Source of the DNA: Methanospirillum lacunae
GTDB taxonomy: Archaea; Halobacteriota; Methanomicrobia; Methanomicrobiales; Methanospirillaceae
DNA: 64,000 nt
Assembly: GCF_003173355.1 (NCBI RefSeq)
Contig: NZ_QGMY01000008.1
Span: 124,001 to 188,000 of the forward strand
Reading direction: 5' to 3'
The notes beneath the pieces are model-generated. The model saw only the letters and a program-made list of their open reading frames with translations. It did no database searches and was not told the DNA's origin. Shown here one piece after another: positions 45,831 through 55,918 of this stretch (position 1 is its first letter; each line of letters starts with the position of its first letter). Made by a program: the position numbers and the translations under genes.

Positions 45831-46649
45831 CTACCCCTCCAGTAGTTTGGTCGTATATTCAAGACCCTTATCTGATCCAGCCAGGTATACGAGGTCTCCG
45901 GTTGCGAGTACGGTAGTGTCACCCAGGGGTATGACGGTATCAGCCCGTTGTACTGCAATAATCATGACATCGGGTGGTATAGTCAGGTTCTGGATTGACC
46001 TTCCAGATGCTGTTGCAGCTTTCACCTGGGCAGCATGTTTCTCACCCTCACTCTCGGCAAGCAGTTTTTTCAGGTTTGCTGCGTCTTCTGGTTTGAGCGA
46101 TTTCAGACCTCCCTCTACTGCTGCATTGAATCGTGATGTTGGAACAAGGTCTTTGATGCGTGCTGCAGTCTCACGTCCGGCTTCCCCAATCTTTTCTCCT
46201 ATCGGGGTGACCTCTTCTACAATCTTTGCAGAGACTTCTTTAGCTTTCTCGTGAAGATCCTGGGCAGCCTGGCTCGTTCCCTCTCTGATGCCGGCAGTCT
46301 TTTCAGAGAGTGTTTCACCGATATCCTGGACTCCCTGGTTGATCTTTCCGGCAAGTTCTCCGGCTGCGTCTTTTACCTGTTCAGTAACCGGCACCTTTCT
46401 TTTGACATGCACGTCAGTGCCATCAGTGATGCCTAGTTTCTTGAGATCCTCTTCACTGATCCTGATCTGACCCTGCTCTACGAGTGCGTCAGCGTACACG
46501 GTAAGAGTGATTGAAGCCCCTTCGGGAGTCGCAACCTCAACCTCGGTTTTATCTTCAATCCCGATTTCTGTAAGCAGGCTGCTATTGACTCGTGCTCTGC
46601 CGCGACCAGGCATGGCACGTTTTATTGCCCGCAGGATAACTTCCTCCAT
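45831..46649 (-). CDS. RCK_C (TrkA-C) protein with double-psi-barrel-like N-terminus and amphipathic middle
   Basis: The 272-residue protein has three parts. Residues 1-90 contain two related units (SSLLTEIGIEDKTEVEV and EEDLKKLGITDGTDVHV) like the swapped-hairpin/double-psi barrels of AbrB, VAT-N and FwdD. Residues 95-180 form a long amphipathic helix with apolipoprotein-like 11-residue periodicity. Residues about 213-271 match RCK_C (TrkA-C): IPPDVMIIAVQRADTVIPLGDTTVLATGDLVYLAG, a small-ligand sensing domain of K+ and other transporters. It is the first gene of the six-gene operon. No Rossmann RCK_N domain is present, so NAD control is unlikely. Function unknown. Confidence 0.7.
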   Translation of the reverse strand: MEEVILRAIKRAMPGRGRARVNSSLLTEIGIEDKTEVEVATPEGASITLTVYADALVEQGQIRISEEDLKKLGITDGTDVHVKRKVPVTEQVKDAAGELAGKINQGVQDIGETLSEKTAGIREGTSQAAQDLHEKAKEVSAKIVEEVTPIGEKIGEAGRETAARIKDLVPTSRFNAAVEGGLKSLKPEDAANLKKLLAESEGEKHAAQVKAATASGRSIQNLTIPPDVMIIAVQRADTVIPLGDTTVLATGDLVYLAGSDKGLEYTTKLLEG

Positions 46650-46776
46650 ACTGGATAAAAGGCATCATTGGCATATAAAATTTATGAGATATTCTAAAAA
46701 ATTAAGCCATGTCGTGTCATAAAATTGTTATTTTCAGAATACTCAACCTTTCGCGGCCTATATGGGTGACCCGGTA

Positions 46777-48543
46777 TTATTTCTGATCCTGTAAGATGTT
46801 TTCCAGTTCAGGAACTGGACAGACCGGTGTGGCCGATGCAGCACAGTTCCAGTCTTCAAGTACAGTCTCAAGCGAGGTGGTCTGGGTAATCTCCTCACCT
46901 ATCGTATCCTCCACCCCTGATATCCGAAGCATCCTTCTTACCTGCCAGGTGGCATCTGCAATTCTGAGTTTTATCCCGGCAGTAGTGAGTTCCTGGTAGA
47001 GGTCAACGATCATATCAGATGCAGAGACATCAACAATCGGTGACGTACTCATGTCAAGTAGTACAAGCCTGACCGTTGGATCTTCTGCAATCAGTTCCTC
47101 TATGCGGTCTTTGACCATCTCGGCATTGGCAAAGATCAGCGGAGCATCAACCCTGATGATCAGGATGCCGGGTATTGCAATATTTTCCGGATGTCTAATC
47201 CGGTCTGCGTACTGTCTGGTATTGGGAACCCGTCCCAGAATGGCAATTCTTGGTGTTGTTACCCGGTATAAGATATCGGTAAGAGAGAGGATGACACCGA
47301 TGAACACACCTGAAAGGATACCAAACAGCAGGACTCCTGCACATGTGGCAATGGCTATGCCAAATTCGTTTCTACTGATTTTTGCTATCCTTAAAAGCCC
47401 CTTCACATCAACCAGTCTGAGAACAGCCACGAGAATGAGGCTTCCGATGATTGCTTCAGGCATTCTGGTGAAAAGACCGGTGAGGAACAAGGCAACAATA
47501 GCAGTGAGGACTGCTGCAATGACCCCGGTTATCTGAGTTACAGCCCCATTAATCTCATTAAGTGCTGTCCGGGAAAAACTGCCTGCAACCGGAAAACCCT
47601 GAAAAAGGCTGGTTGCAATACTTGTTGCACCGAGAGCAAGAAGTTCCTGGTTTGAATCGACTTTATAATGGTATCTCCTGGCAAGAGATGTCCCGATACT
47701 CATGTCTTCAACATAGGCAAGGAGAAAGATTGCAAATGCAAGAGGAAATATGAACTGAACATCATTAAATGAGATATTGGGAATGATGAAACTGGGAAGT
47801 CCTGCCGGGATGACCCCAACTTCCTGAACACCGCGTGATGCCAGATCTGTATAGTTCATAACCAATATTGAGAAGATAACTACAATCAGGGCAGCCGGGA
47901 GTTTTCTGCATCTTCGTTCAGCACAGAGAAGAAATGCTATTGCACCTACTCCAATTACAACAGTTGGGAGATTTGCTGAAGGAAGATGGGTGATAAGGTA
48001 TATCAGTTGATCGAAAAATGCTCCTGATATTGATTTAATGCCGAATATCTTGAACAACTGGCCACAAATTATGACTAATCCCATTCCTGCAAGAAATCCT
48101 TTAAGGACAGTTTCTGATATGAGGTTGACAATAAACCCGAGCCTGAATATACGTGCAATAATGGCTAAACATCCAGCCATAAGAACAGTGAGTGCTGCAA
48201 GGGAGGCATATCGTGCAGCATCAATTCCAACAAGCATCCCTAGCATTGCTGCAGTCAGGATGGCTTCTGATGAACTCGGCCCGATGTTCATCTCCCTGAT
48301 GGTGCCAAAGAGACAGTAGACAAGTGGAGCAACAATACCGGCATATAACCCATATTCAGGGGGAAGTCCGGCAAGTTGTGCATATGCCATGAGTTCAGGA
48401 ATAGCAAATGCGGTAAGGGTAATGCCTGCAATAATGTCTGCACGGAATAGTTTCTTAGTATATACTGGAAGCCATCCGGTGATTGGGAGGGTTGCTGCGA
48501 GTTCTCCTCGAATAGTGGCCCAGGAAGGTTGATTGATCTGCAT
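46777..48543 (-). CDS. SulP-family anion transporter with STAS domain
   Basis: The 588-residue protein has the SulP membrane domain (about residues 30-420, first signature IAGITLTAFAIPELMAYAQLAGLPPEYGLY). A cytoplasmic STAS domain follows (about 440-560), with ILIIRVDAPLIFANAE and VLLDMSTSPIVDVSAS. SulP proteins move sulfate, bicarbonate, molybdate or other anions. Bicarbonate is attractive because a carbonic anhydrase is encoded at 61450, and molybdate because of the Mo/W genes, but the sequence does not decide. The gene is monocistronic. Confidence 0.85.
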   Translation of the reverse strand: MQINQPSWATIRGELAATLPITGWLPVYTKKLFRADIIAGITLTAFAIPELMAYAQLAGLPPEYGLYAGIVAPLVYCLFGTIREMNIGPSSSEAILTAAMLGMLVGIDAARYASLAALTVLMAGCLAIIARIFRLGFIVNLISETVLKGFLAGMGLVIICGQLFKIFGIKSISGAFFDQLIYLITHLPSANLPTVVIGVGAIAFLLCAERRCRKLPAALIVVIFSILVMNYTDLASRGVQEVGVIPAGLPSFIIPNISFNDVQFIFPLAFAIFLLAYVEDMSIGTSLARRYHYKVDSNQELLALGATSIATSLFQGFPVAGSFSRTALNEINGAVTQITGVIAAVLTAIVALFLTGLFTRMPEAIIGSLILVAVLRLVDVKGLLRIAKISRNEFGIAIATCAGVLLFGILSGVFIGVILSLTDILYRVTTPRIAILGRVPNTRQYADRIRHPENIAIPGILIIRVDAPLIFANAEMVKDRIEELIAEDPTVRLVLLDMSTSPIVDVSASDMIVDLYQELTTAGIKLRIADATWQVRRMLRISGVEDTIGEEITQTTSLETVLEDWNCAASATPVCPVPELENILQDQK

Positions 48544-48621
48544 ATGTTCAATACGGTATTGGATACAAAGTAGCAGGATTATATGAGTATATGGGCAGGT
48601 ATTGCCCTACTCTACCAGAAT

Positions 48622-50745
48622 TTATACAATTAAAAACCGCTGCATCTCAGTAGTGGTGGTAGATACTGCTGTATTAATATCATTAATGATGTCTGTTATC
48701 TGTTGCGCTACTGATAGTGCTTCTTCGGCTGTAGAAGAAGAATTCATTGCATCTTTGGAGGTCTGCCTGACATGAGTACTCATTTCATGAACGCTTGCAG
48801 TAATCTCCTCAAAGGATGCTGCCTGCTGTTCAGATGATGATGCAACAGCATCCATATTGGTTTTGATCTCCTGAACTCCTTTTGTTAGTGATGAAAAGAT
48901 CTCAAGAGTCTCACGAAGAGAAGTACTGCCGTCTTCAATAACTGATTCTGCTTCTTTCATCGCTGTAGTAGCACGTGAACTCCGGTTATCAAGTTCAGAA
49001 ATCATTGTGGCGATTTTCTGGGCAGCTGTGCCAACCTGTTCAGCTAATCCCTTTACCTCTCCGGCAACAACTGCAAATCCTTTCCCGGCATCCCCGGCTC
49101 GTGCAGCTTCTATCGCTGCATTGAGTGCAAGCAGATTTGTCTGATCTGCAATATCTGAAATAATATCTGTGATTCTGCTGATCTCTACCATCTGATCACG
49201 AATTTCAAATATAATTCCTGTTGCTTCACCTGATACTTTTCTTATACTCTCCATGCCCTCTTCAGCACTTGCTGCAGCAGTAATTCCTTTCCTGGCGAGT
49301 TGGTCAGCTTCATTTCCAGATTGAGCTACGGCTTCCACATTAGCAGATACTTTCATCACATGATTTGTCAGATCCTCCATCCCCCTCAGAACCTGAACAA
49401 TCTCTTCTTCGCTCATCTCTGCATTGGCCCTGGTGCTGTCAGCATTAGCTGCAATAATCCCTGCTCCCCTCTGGACATCTTCAATACCGGATTCAGCCAT
49501 CTTGGCCTGGGATTCAAGATCTTTCATCTCGGTACCTATCACACCAAGGGCACTGGACACTTCAAGCCCAATCTCATTCATGGCATGCTCAAATGCAACA
49601 AAATCTCCTTTTACCTCAACTTTGTTTGAGAACCTTGCAGTGAAGTTGCATTTTGAGTATTCTGATGCAAGCCGTATGGCTTCATTGATTGGAATAATCA
49701 GTGACAGAAGTGTTGTATTAAACCCTTTTACAATCTGCTGATATGATCCATGGAATTTTATCTCGTCACCTCTGGCTTTGAGATCTCCTTCAGCAGCTCG
49801 TGATGATATCAGTTCAAGTTCGGTTATTACTCCGGTAACAGCGTTACTCATTTCGATGAGAGCAGGTGTTATCTGATCATTCTCACTTTTTGGAGTTAGA
49901 CTTGTAGAAAGGTCTCCCTGTGCTATTCGCTGGAGTGTTACCACGACCTCCTGTTCAAGAAAATCAGAAAACCTGTCTGCCATACCTGCCATGTCCCCAA
50001 TCTCATCTTTTCTAACAAGGGTAAGCCTGGTATTGATCTCTCCTCTGCTCATCCTGTCAAACTGGTTCATAACCTGATACAATGGTTCGGTGATTGATCG
50101 TGTCAGGGAAAAAGCGATGAACAGGGAAATAATGATGATAACCAGCGCGACAACTGTCATAAAAGTTATCGAGTTTTTTACCTCGATTGAGCCTGCTTTT
50201 GCTGTAATTTCAGCCTGACTGAGTACTATCTGTTTGAGCTGGTCAAAGGTAGCTACTGTTGCCCGTCTTGCATTTGCATGGTCACCACCGTTTTTAATGG
50301 AGGTAAGTGCATCCTGCTCCTTTTTTGCTTTTTCAAGTTCAAAAACATCGACAGCTGTTTTTTTGTAGGTCACCCATTGCGTTTTAAATGTCTCAAAGAC
50401 TTTTTCTTCCTCTGGTGTCATTGATGAAGAACTTAAATTCTGGATCTGACTCTCAATATTTGTAATTTCAGTCTTCAACCGGTTTTCATCCTGTTCACGC
50501 TCATCAATGATAGCCATGGATCTGAATACAAGAGCCCTCATTGAGTTCAATGAGACCTCCATACTTGCTATCTCTGTAAGGGGAATGGTATTTTCAGTAT
50601 ACATATGGTCCATCTGCCTGGAAATGGTGTTCATTCCTGAAAATCCGATAACCCCAATCAGACACATAAGGAGGGTAACCAGCACGAACCCTCCTATTAA
50701 CTTTTGACCTATTCTGATATTGTCGATGAACTGCAGTCGTATCAT
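48622..50745 (-). CDS. Methyl-accepting chemotaxis receptor
   Basis: From the ATG at 50745 (GGAGG nine bases upstream) the product has 707 residues; an in-frame extension to 50802 adds 19. Layout: first transmembrane helix near residue 20, a four-helix sensor domain, a second helix near 200, HAMP, further HAMP-like repeats and a signalling hairpin with [19 protein letters not shown]. It is closely related to the next receptor (50860) with the same [12 protein letters not shown] element before the second membrane helix. The pair is a tandem duplication. Confidence 0.9.
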   Translation of the reverse strand: MIRLQFIDNIRIGQKLIGGFVLVTLLMCLIGVIGFSGMNTISRQMDHMYTENTIPLTEIASMEVSLNSMRALVFRSMAIIDEREQDENRLKTEITNIESQIQNLSSSSMTPEEEKVFETFKTQWVTYKKTAVDVFELEKAKKEQDALTSIKNGGDHANARRATVATFDQLKQIVLSQAEITAKAGSIEVKNSITFMTVVALVIIIISLFIAFSLTRSITEPLYQVMNQFDRMSRGEINTRLTLVRKDEIGDMAGMADRFSDFLEQEVVVTLQRIAQGDLSTSLTPKSENDQITPALIEMSNAVTGVITELELISSRAAEGDLKARGDEIKFHGSYQQIVKGFNTTLLSLIIPINEAIRLASEYSKCNFTARFSNKVEVKGDFVAFEHAMNEIGLEVSSALGVIGTEMKDLESQAKMAESGIEDVQRGAGIIAANADSTRANAEMSEEEIVQVLRGMEDLTNHVMKVSANVEAVAQSGNEADQLARKGITAAASAEEGMESIRKVSGEATGIIFEIRDQMVEISRITDIISDIADQTNLLALNAAIEAARAGDAGKGFAVVAGEVKGLAEQVGTAAQKIATMISELDNRSSRATTAMKEAESVIEDGSTSLRETLEIFSSLTKGVQEIKTNMDAVASSSEQQAASFEEITASVHEMSTHVRQTSKDAMNSSSTAEEALSVAQQITDIINDINTAVSTTTTEMQRFLIV

Positions 50746-50859
50746 ACTAAGTGCCTCCGGTCTCATCCCACCGATGAGTAATACAATGAATTCACGTATC
50801 ACTACATCAAAGTAAGGGATGGGAGAGTTCCGGAAAGCAGGGCTATAAAAAAGAGAGGT

Positions 50860-52989
50860 CTATAATGTAACCTTGAATTTTTTCATTTCATCGGTTGTGG
50901 TTGCAACAGAATCATTAATATCTGTAATAATTGATGTAATCATTTCTACAACTGACAGTGCTTCTTCTGCTGTTGCTGATGAATTCATTGCATCTTTTGC
51001 AGTCTCTGAAACCAGACTGTTCATCTCTGTTATACTTGCAGTAATCTCTTCAAAGGATGCTGCCTGTTCCTCAGTCGCACCAGCAACACTTGTCATATTC
51101 TTGCTGATATCTTCTACAGAAATAGTGAGCTGGTTAAACGCCTGAACGGTCTCTTTTAGAGCATTTTCACCGTACTCTATTGCCTCTCCTGCCCCTTCCA
51201 TGGCTTTTACTGCCATTGTACTCTTTTTCTCAAGGGTACTGATCATAGCAGCAATTTTTTGGGCTGAATTACCGGTCTGGTTCGCAAGTTCTTTAACCTC
51301 ACCGGCAACAACCGCAAATCCAAGACCTGCATCACCAGCCCGGGCAGCTTCAATTGCAGCATTGAGTGCAAGCAGATTCGTCTGCTCTGAAATATCAGTG
51401 ATGATATCGATGATCTTGGTGATCTCAGTCATCTGATCTCCAATCTCTTTGACTAAAGCTTCAGCTTCTGAAGAAGAGTGTTTGATACTCTTCATCCCCT
51501 CTTCAGTCGTTGCAGTAGATAGAATCCCGGTTTTAGCCTGGCGATCAGCTTCAGAGGCCGACTGAGCAACGGCCTCAACATTCGTTGATACCGATGTTAT
51601 TGTGCTCGTAAGATCCTCCATTGCACGTAAAACCTGTGCTATTCCTTCTTTGCTTTGTTCAGCGTTATGTTCTGTCTGCTCGGCATTCCCTGCAATTATT
51701 CCGGCCCCTCTTCTTACATCTTCAATTCCTGATGTTGCTTTTCCTGAGTGGTCCATGAGGTCTGTCATCTGTTGTTCAACAACTTTAAGTGCTGACGAGA
51801 CTTCAGTTCCAATCCTGTCAAGAGCATCTCTAAAGTCCTTGAAATCACCTTCAATCCGGATTTTTGGATTAAACCGGGCGGTAAAGTCACAGTCAGCGTA
51901 CTGTCTTGAAAGAGTAATTGCCTCATTTACCGGGCTTATGAGTATATCCAGGGTAGAATTAAAGCCAAGTATTATCTCCTGATATGAACCCTGGAGTTTT
52001 CCAGGGGTTCCCCGTGCAGAGAGGTCACCTGCTGCTGCTTTTGATGAGATCTTCTGGAGTTCGTTGATCACAGTTGTAAGAGAAGTAAGGGTGTTTGAAA
52101 GTGCAGGAGAAATCTGGTCGGTTTCACCCTGACTCGTGATTGAAGAGGTGAGATCGCCGGCTGCTATGCGATGCATGGTCTCAACAACATTATGTTCAAG
52201 ATAATCACTGAACTGGTCAAACATTGTGGCCATTTCACCAATCTCGTCTTTCCTGGAAAGTCGCAATCTTGCACCAATGTCCCCGGTTTTCATCAGTTTA
52301 AACTGGTTTATGACCTGATGAAGGGGGTTGGTGATACCCTTAGTCAGGAAAACTGCTATTGCAAGAGCAATGATTGCAACAATAATTCCAGTGCCAACCA
52401 TTAATGGAATAATACGGTCTTTTTCTGCATGTCCTGCCTCAGCAATATTCTTTGAATCAACAAGAATACCCTGCTTGAGGGAGGCGAATGTATCAGCCGT
52501 AGCCCGCCTGGTATTTGCATGCTGTCCTCCGTTTGCGATAGATGTCAGGGCATCGTTGGTTTTTCCATCCTCAAGAAGGGAAAAGACATTTTTTGCAGCA
52601 GATTTGTAATCAGCCCACTGGGTTTCAAATAATGTGAGATTTGCCTGCTGCTCGGGACTGAGTGATTCCTGCTTGAGTTTACTAATAAGGTTGTCTATGG
52701 TTTGAATCTCGGTCTGCATTCTTTCCAGGTCCTGCGGCCTTTCAGCAGGAACTGAAAACGTCCGGAAAACAAGGGCACGAATTGAGTTGAGTGAGGTTTC
52801 AATGCTTGTAACTTCATAAAGAGGGACAGTTCCATCAGAGTAGACTTTGTCCATCTCATTGCCTATGGCATTCATACCAAAAAAACCAATAAGCCCTATT
52901 GAAGACATGAGGATTACTACAAGTATAAATCCACATATGAGCCTGGTTCCAATTGGGATGTCATTAATTTTCTCTAAATTCCTATGCAT
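50860..52989 (-). CDS. Methyl-accepting chemotaxis receptor
   Basis: The 709-residue receptor has the same plan as its neighbour: membrane helix 1 (about 16-38), helical sensor, [13 protein letters not shown] element, membrane helix 2 (about 190-212), HAMP plus HAMP-like repeats, and the hairpin tip [19 protein letters not shown]. It is followed after 114 bases by the second receptor, so the two may be co-transcribed. No che or archaellum genes are in the window. Ligand unknown. Confidence 0.9.
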   Translation of the reverse strand: MHRNLEKINDIPIGTRLICGFILVVILMSSIGLIGFFGMNAIGNEMDKVYSDGTVPLYEVTSIETSLNSIRALVFRTFSVPAERPQDLERMQTEIQTIDNLISKLKQESLSPEQQANLTLFETQWADYKSAAKNVFSLLEDGKTNDALTSIANGGQHANTRRATADTFASLKQGILVDSKNIAEAGHAEKDRIIPLMVGTGIIVAIIALAIAVFLTKGITNPLHQVINQFKLMKTGDIGARLRLSRKDEIGEMATMFDQFSDYLEHNVVETMHRIAAGDLTSSITSQGETDQISPALSNTLTSLTTVINELQKISSKAAAGDLSARGTPGKLQGSYQEIILGFNSTLDILISPVNEAITLSRQYADCDFTARFNPKIRIEGDFKDFRDALDRIGTEVSSALKVVEQQMTDLMDHSGKATSGIEDVRRGAGIIAGNAEQTEHNAEQSKEGIAQVLRAMEDLTSTITSVSTNVEAVAQSASEADRQAKTGILSTATTEEGMKSIKHSSSEAEALVKEIGDQMTEITKIIDIITDISEQTNLLALNAAIEAARAGDAGLGFAVVAGEVKELANQTGNSAQKIAAMISTLEKKSTMAVKAMEGAGEAIEYGENALKETVQAFNQLTISVEDISKNMTSVAGATEEQAASFEEITASITEMNSLVSETAKDAMNSSATAEEALSVVEMITSIITDINDSVATTTDEMKKFKVTL

Positions 52990-53207
52990 ATTTTACCAAA
53001 TATCCTTGTATCTCTAACTTATCGAATCCGTTGCTAATATCTTATGTCGCTCTGTTAGGATTATGATGTTTCTGATATTGAGATATCAGAAAAATGTGGT
53101 ATTACCATATTGTATATATTTATAATTGCCGTAATTGTCGTAATTGGGCAATAAAAATATGGCGTAATATCGACATAGTTAATCATCTCAGTGACAGATA
53201 ACTGGTA

Positions 53208-53759
53208 ATGAATGAGTTTTGGCGTAAGATCGTTCATATGGTCTTCGGCCTGCTTATCACGCTTTTGATATACTATGTTCCAAAAGAGAGTACCCTCATA
53301 ATCCTTGGTGTAGGATTACTTGTCGGGCTCTGGTTCATCGATCTTGAGATGCGTAAAATCAATGTTCCGCTGATACACGAACTCATATTCCATCTTGAGC
53401 GTCCGGGTGTTTTTCCTGGTAAAGGGGCTTTTTATTTTGTATTTACTGCCCTTGTTACCCTGATTCTCTTTCCATCAGTTGTGGCAGCCCAGGGTATACT
53501 CATTTTGTCAGTGCTCGATGGAATGGCTACCATTATTGGTTTGCGATATGGCAGGATCAGGATCATTAATCACAAATCCATAGAAGGTTCAGGCGGAGCA
53601 ATAATCGTGACTTTTATTGTTCTGTTATTCTTTATGGACCCGGTTAAGGCAGCAGTTCTTTCAGTGGTTGCCGGTATTGTTGAACTTGGCAGTCCCATTG
53701 ATGACAATCTGCTTCTTCCGATAATCATCGATCTGCTCCTGGTGCTACTGCCCTGGTGA
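53208..53759 (+). CDS. Dolichol kinase/SEC59-like membrane protein
   Basis: The 183-residue protein has about six hydrophobic helices and the pattern of the DGK1/SEC59/VTE5 lipid kinase group. Seen are an early RKIVH, FPGKGAFYF, and a later VLDGMATIIGLRYGR followed by KSIEGSGGA. Such enzymes phosphorylate polyprenols or related lipids with CTP, and are found widely in archaea where they may act on archaeal isoprenoid alcohols. It converges on the Ehr-like operon, with 16 bases between ends. Confidence 0.75.
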   Translation: MNEFWRKIVHMVFGLLITLLIYYVPKESTLIILGVGLLVGLWFIDLEMRKINVPLIHELIFHLERPGVFPGKGAFYFVFTALVTLILFPSVVAAQGILILSVLDGMATIIGLRYGRIRIINHKSIEGSGGAIIVTFIVLLFFMDPVKAAVLSVVAGIVELGSPIDDNLLLPIIIDLLLVLLPW

Positions 53760-53775
53760 TAAAGTGCACCAGGGT

Positions 53776-54393
53776 CTACTTCTCTCGTGATTTGAGCAAG
53801 GTAAGCAGACTTTTTATAATCTCAACTGGCCTCGGAGGATTTCCCGGGATCTTCAGATCTACCGGGATGACGGTATCAATCCCGCCAAGTACTGCGTATG
53901 ATCCCTTCCATATCCCGCCTGTGCATGCATCATCTCCGATTGCTATCACTATCTTCGGGTTCGGTGTAGCATCATACGTTTTCCTGAGTGCATCAGCCAT
54001 GGCACAGGTCACTGCCCCGGTGACCATCAAAGCATCTGCATGTCGTGGTGAAGCGACAAATGTGATTCCAAAGCGTTCAATGTCATAATACGGGGAAGAG
54101 AGGTTTCCAAGTTCAATCTCTGCTGCATTATCGCTTCCACAGTCAACCTCCCTGATTGCAAGGCTTCTGCCAAACAGTCGTGTGATCTCCTGGTGGAGGG
54201 CAGTGTTGAGTTCTTCTATTTCCTGATTCTCTCTGACTTCCTTTGTTTCCTTGGTTTTACTTTTCTCCCTTATCCCCCGGTTATCCGGTTCATTTCCGTT
54301 AGGATACGACTTGAGTGAAGTTTCACTGCAGAGCGGTTTTTTAAAAAGATTTACAACAGTTTCAATCATGGTATCAGAGATCAGTTCCTGCAT
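53776..54393 (-). CDS. Small (NuoB/HycG-like) subunit of Ehr-like complex, without Fe-S ligands
   Basis: The 205-residue protein aligns with the NuoB/HycG subunit: REVDCGSDNAAEIEL (81-95), VTGAVT (125-130), AIGDDACTGGIW (151-162) and PGNPPRPVEII (183-193). The cluster ligands of the family are missing: CNGC becomes D88-N-A-A91, the GDCA Cys becomes D155, and PGC becomes PGN (N185). C85, C130 and C157 are present but not at the standard places. It has a charged N-terminal extension of about 65 residues. It is the last gene of the operon. The start may be the ATG at 54369 instead, which avoids the 20-base overlap. Confidence 0.75.
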   Translation of the reverse strand: MQELISDTMIETVVNLFKKPLCSETSLKSYPNGNEPDNRGIREKSKTKETKEVRENQEIEELNTALHQEITRLFGRSLAIREVDCGSDNAAEIELGNLSSPYYDIERFGITFVASPRHADALMVTGAVTCAMADALRKTYDATPNPKIVIAIGDDACTGGIWKGSYAVLGGIDTVIPVDLKIPGNPPRPVEIIKSLLTLLKSREK

Positions 54394-55918
54394 ACGAGAG
54401 ATTCAGGCTCTTGTTAATGACCGGGAAATCAGCAACGATGTTGCCAATAACTGCATGTTCTATCGCGTACCAGTTACAAAACGACGCTGTCCTGACTTTA
54501 TACCGGTCAATGAATCCGTTTCTGATATAGACCCAGTGCAGCACCATTCCCCGGGGAGACTCTGCCATAGAAAGTGCAAACCCGTCATGAACCTGAACCG
54601 GGATTTTTGCAGGACCTTCAGGAAGAAAGACAATCAGTTCCTGGATCAACCGAAGTGATGCACGGATCTCCTGGTGTTTGAGTGTAAATCGTGCAAGAAC
54701 ATCGCCTCCCTGTTCACAGACCTGACCCGGTATCCTTTCACGGTAAACTCCATACGGGTGGTTGATACGGGTATCGGCAAACGATCCCGAGGCCCGGGCA
54801 ACCGGACCTGAAAGAGCAAGAGATCGTATCAGTTCTGGCTGAACAACACCGGTGGTTGCAAACCGGTCAATAACTGACGGGATTGAGAGCACCCACCCTG
54901 CAATCTCATCAAGTTCACGCTCTATCTCACCTGCATTTTTAAAGAGATGGTCCAGTGATTCTTTTGAGATCTGATCAGATACACCACCCGGGCAGATGGC
55001 ACCTTTGAGAAACCGGGAACCACAGATTTGGTCTGCTTCCCGCTGGATATGTTCTCGAAGGACCGTGAATCTGCTTGCAGAAACCGGGTGAGCGATATCA
55101 GTTACCATTCCTGCAAGATCTGAAAGAAGTGAGCAGGCCCGTTCAAGCTCAAGGAGTACTCCCCTGATGTACTCTGCACGGGGTGGAATGGTAACTCCAC
55201 ATATCTGCTCGATTGCCATACACAGCCCGCAGGCGTTCACAGCGGATTCGTCCCCAGATATGGATTCAGCTATTCTGACCGTCTGCTCCGGGGTTTTTCC
55301 TTCGGCACATTTCTCAAGTCCACGGTGAAGATATCCAAGCCGAATTTCAAGATTTACGATCGTCTCACCGATGACACTGAATCTGAAATGACCCGGCTCT
55401 ATGATTCCTGCATGGACCGGGCCGACCGGGACCTGAAAGACGCTGCTTCCTTCGATGGTTTTGAACTGGTATGGATCACCCGGTTTATTCTCTCCGACTG
55501 TTGTCGGTGGTTTGTTCTGGACTTCCTTTTTGAGCGGATGGAACCCTGCCGGATATGCTTCATGAAGGAAGAGTCTGCGGGTATCAAACGCTCCAGTGAA
55601 GACAATTCCAAAACCGTCTGCAATCTCCCGTTCAAAGAGGGAAGCAACAGGGAATATCCCTGACACCGAGCAGCGTGCCATTCCGTTACCATGCGAAACC
55701 AGAATAAGCATCTTCTCTGAGCCTGGATTTTCTAATACATAGAGCAGGCTGCATCCGGTTTCTCCCTCAAACTCCTCTACACCGAAGATTGAGATCAGGT
55801 TCAATCCTTTCTCTTTGAGGTCCTTAATCGTCGAAACGATCTCTCCGCCTGGAATGCGGTAATACCGGGCAGTCTGGTCCTCTTTCAGCAGTATTCTGCC
55901 GGAGAGTGCCTGGGTCAT
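54374..55918 (-). CDS. Large (NuoCD/HycE-like) subunit of Ehr-like complex, without NiFe cysteines
   Basis: The 514-residue protein fuses a NuoC/30 kDa-like N-terminal part (about 1-130) to a NuoD/49 kDa-like part, as in HycE/HyfG. Landmarks are PVGPVHAGIIEPGHFRF, LGYLHRGLEK, then ESISGDESAVNACGLCMAIE. In true hydrogenases the first metal-binding motif starts with Cys where S221 stands, and its second Cys is E224. The C-terminal motif L-C-Y-S-C-T-D reads L-S-Y-A-G-T-D (S508, G511). All four NiFe ligands are thus gone, as in the Ehr class. Start overlaps the upstream stop by four bases. Confidence 0.8.
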   Translation of the reverse strand: MTQALSGRILLKEDQTARYYRIPGGEIVSTIKDLKEKGLNLISIFGVEEFEGETGCSLLYVLENPGSEKMLILVSHGNGMARCSVSGIFPVASLFEREIADGFGIVFTGAFDTRRLFLHEAYPAGFHPLKKEVQNKPPTTVGENKPGDPYQFKTIEGSSVFQVPVGPVHAGIIEPGHFRFSVIGETIVNLEIRLGYLHRGLEKCAEGKTPEQTVRIAESISGDESAVNACGLCMAIEQICGVTIPPRAEYIRGVLLELERACSLLSDLAGMVTDIAHPVSASRFTVLREHIQREADQICGSRFLKGAICPGGVSDQISKESLDHLFKNAGEIERELDEIAGWVLSIPSVIDRFATTGVVQPELIRSLALSGPVARASGSFADTRINHPYGVYRERIPGQVCEQGGDVLARFTLKHQEIRASLRLIQELIVFLPEGPAKIPVQVHDGFALSMAESPRGMVLHWVYIRNGFIDRYKVRTASFCNWYAIEHAVIGNIVADFPVINKSLNLSYAGTDL

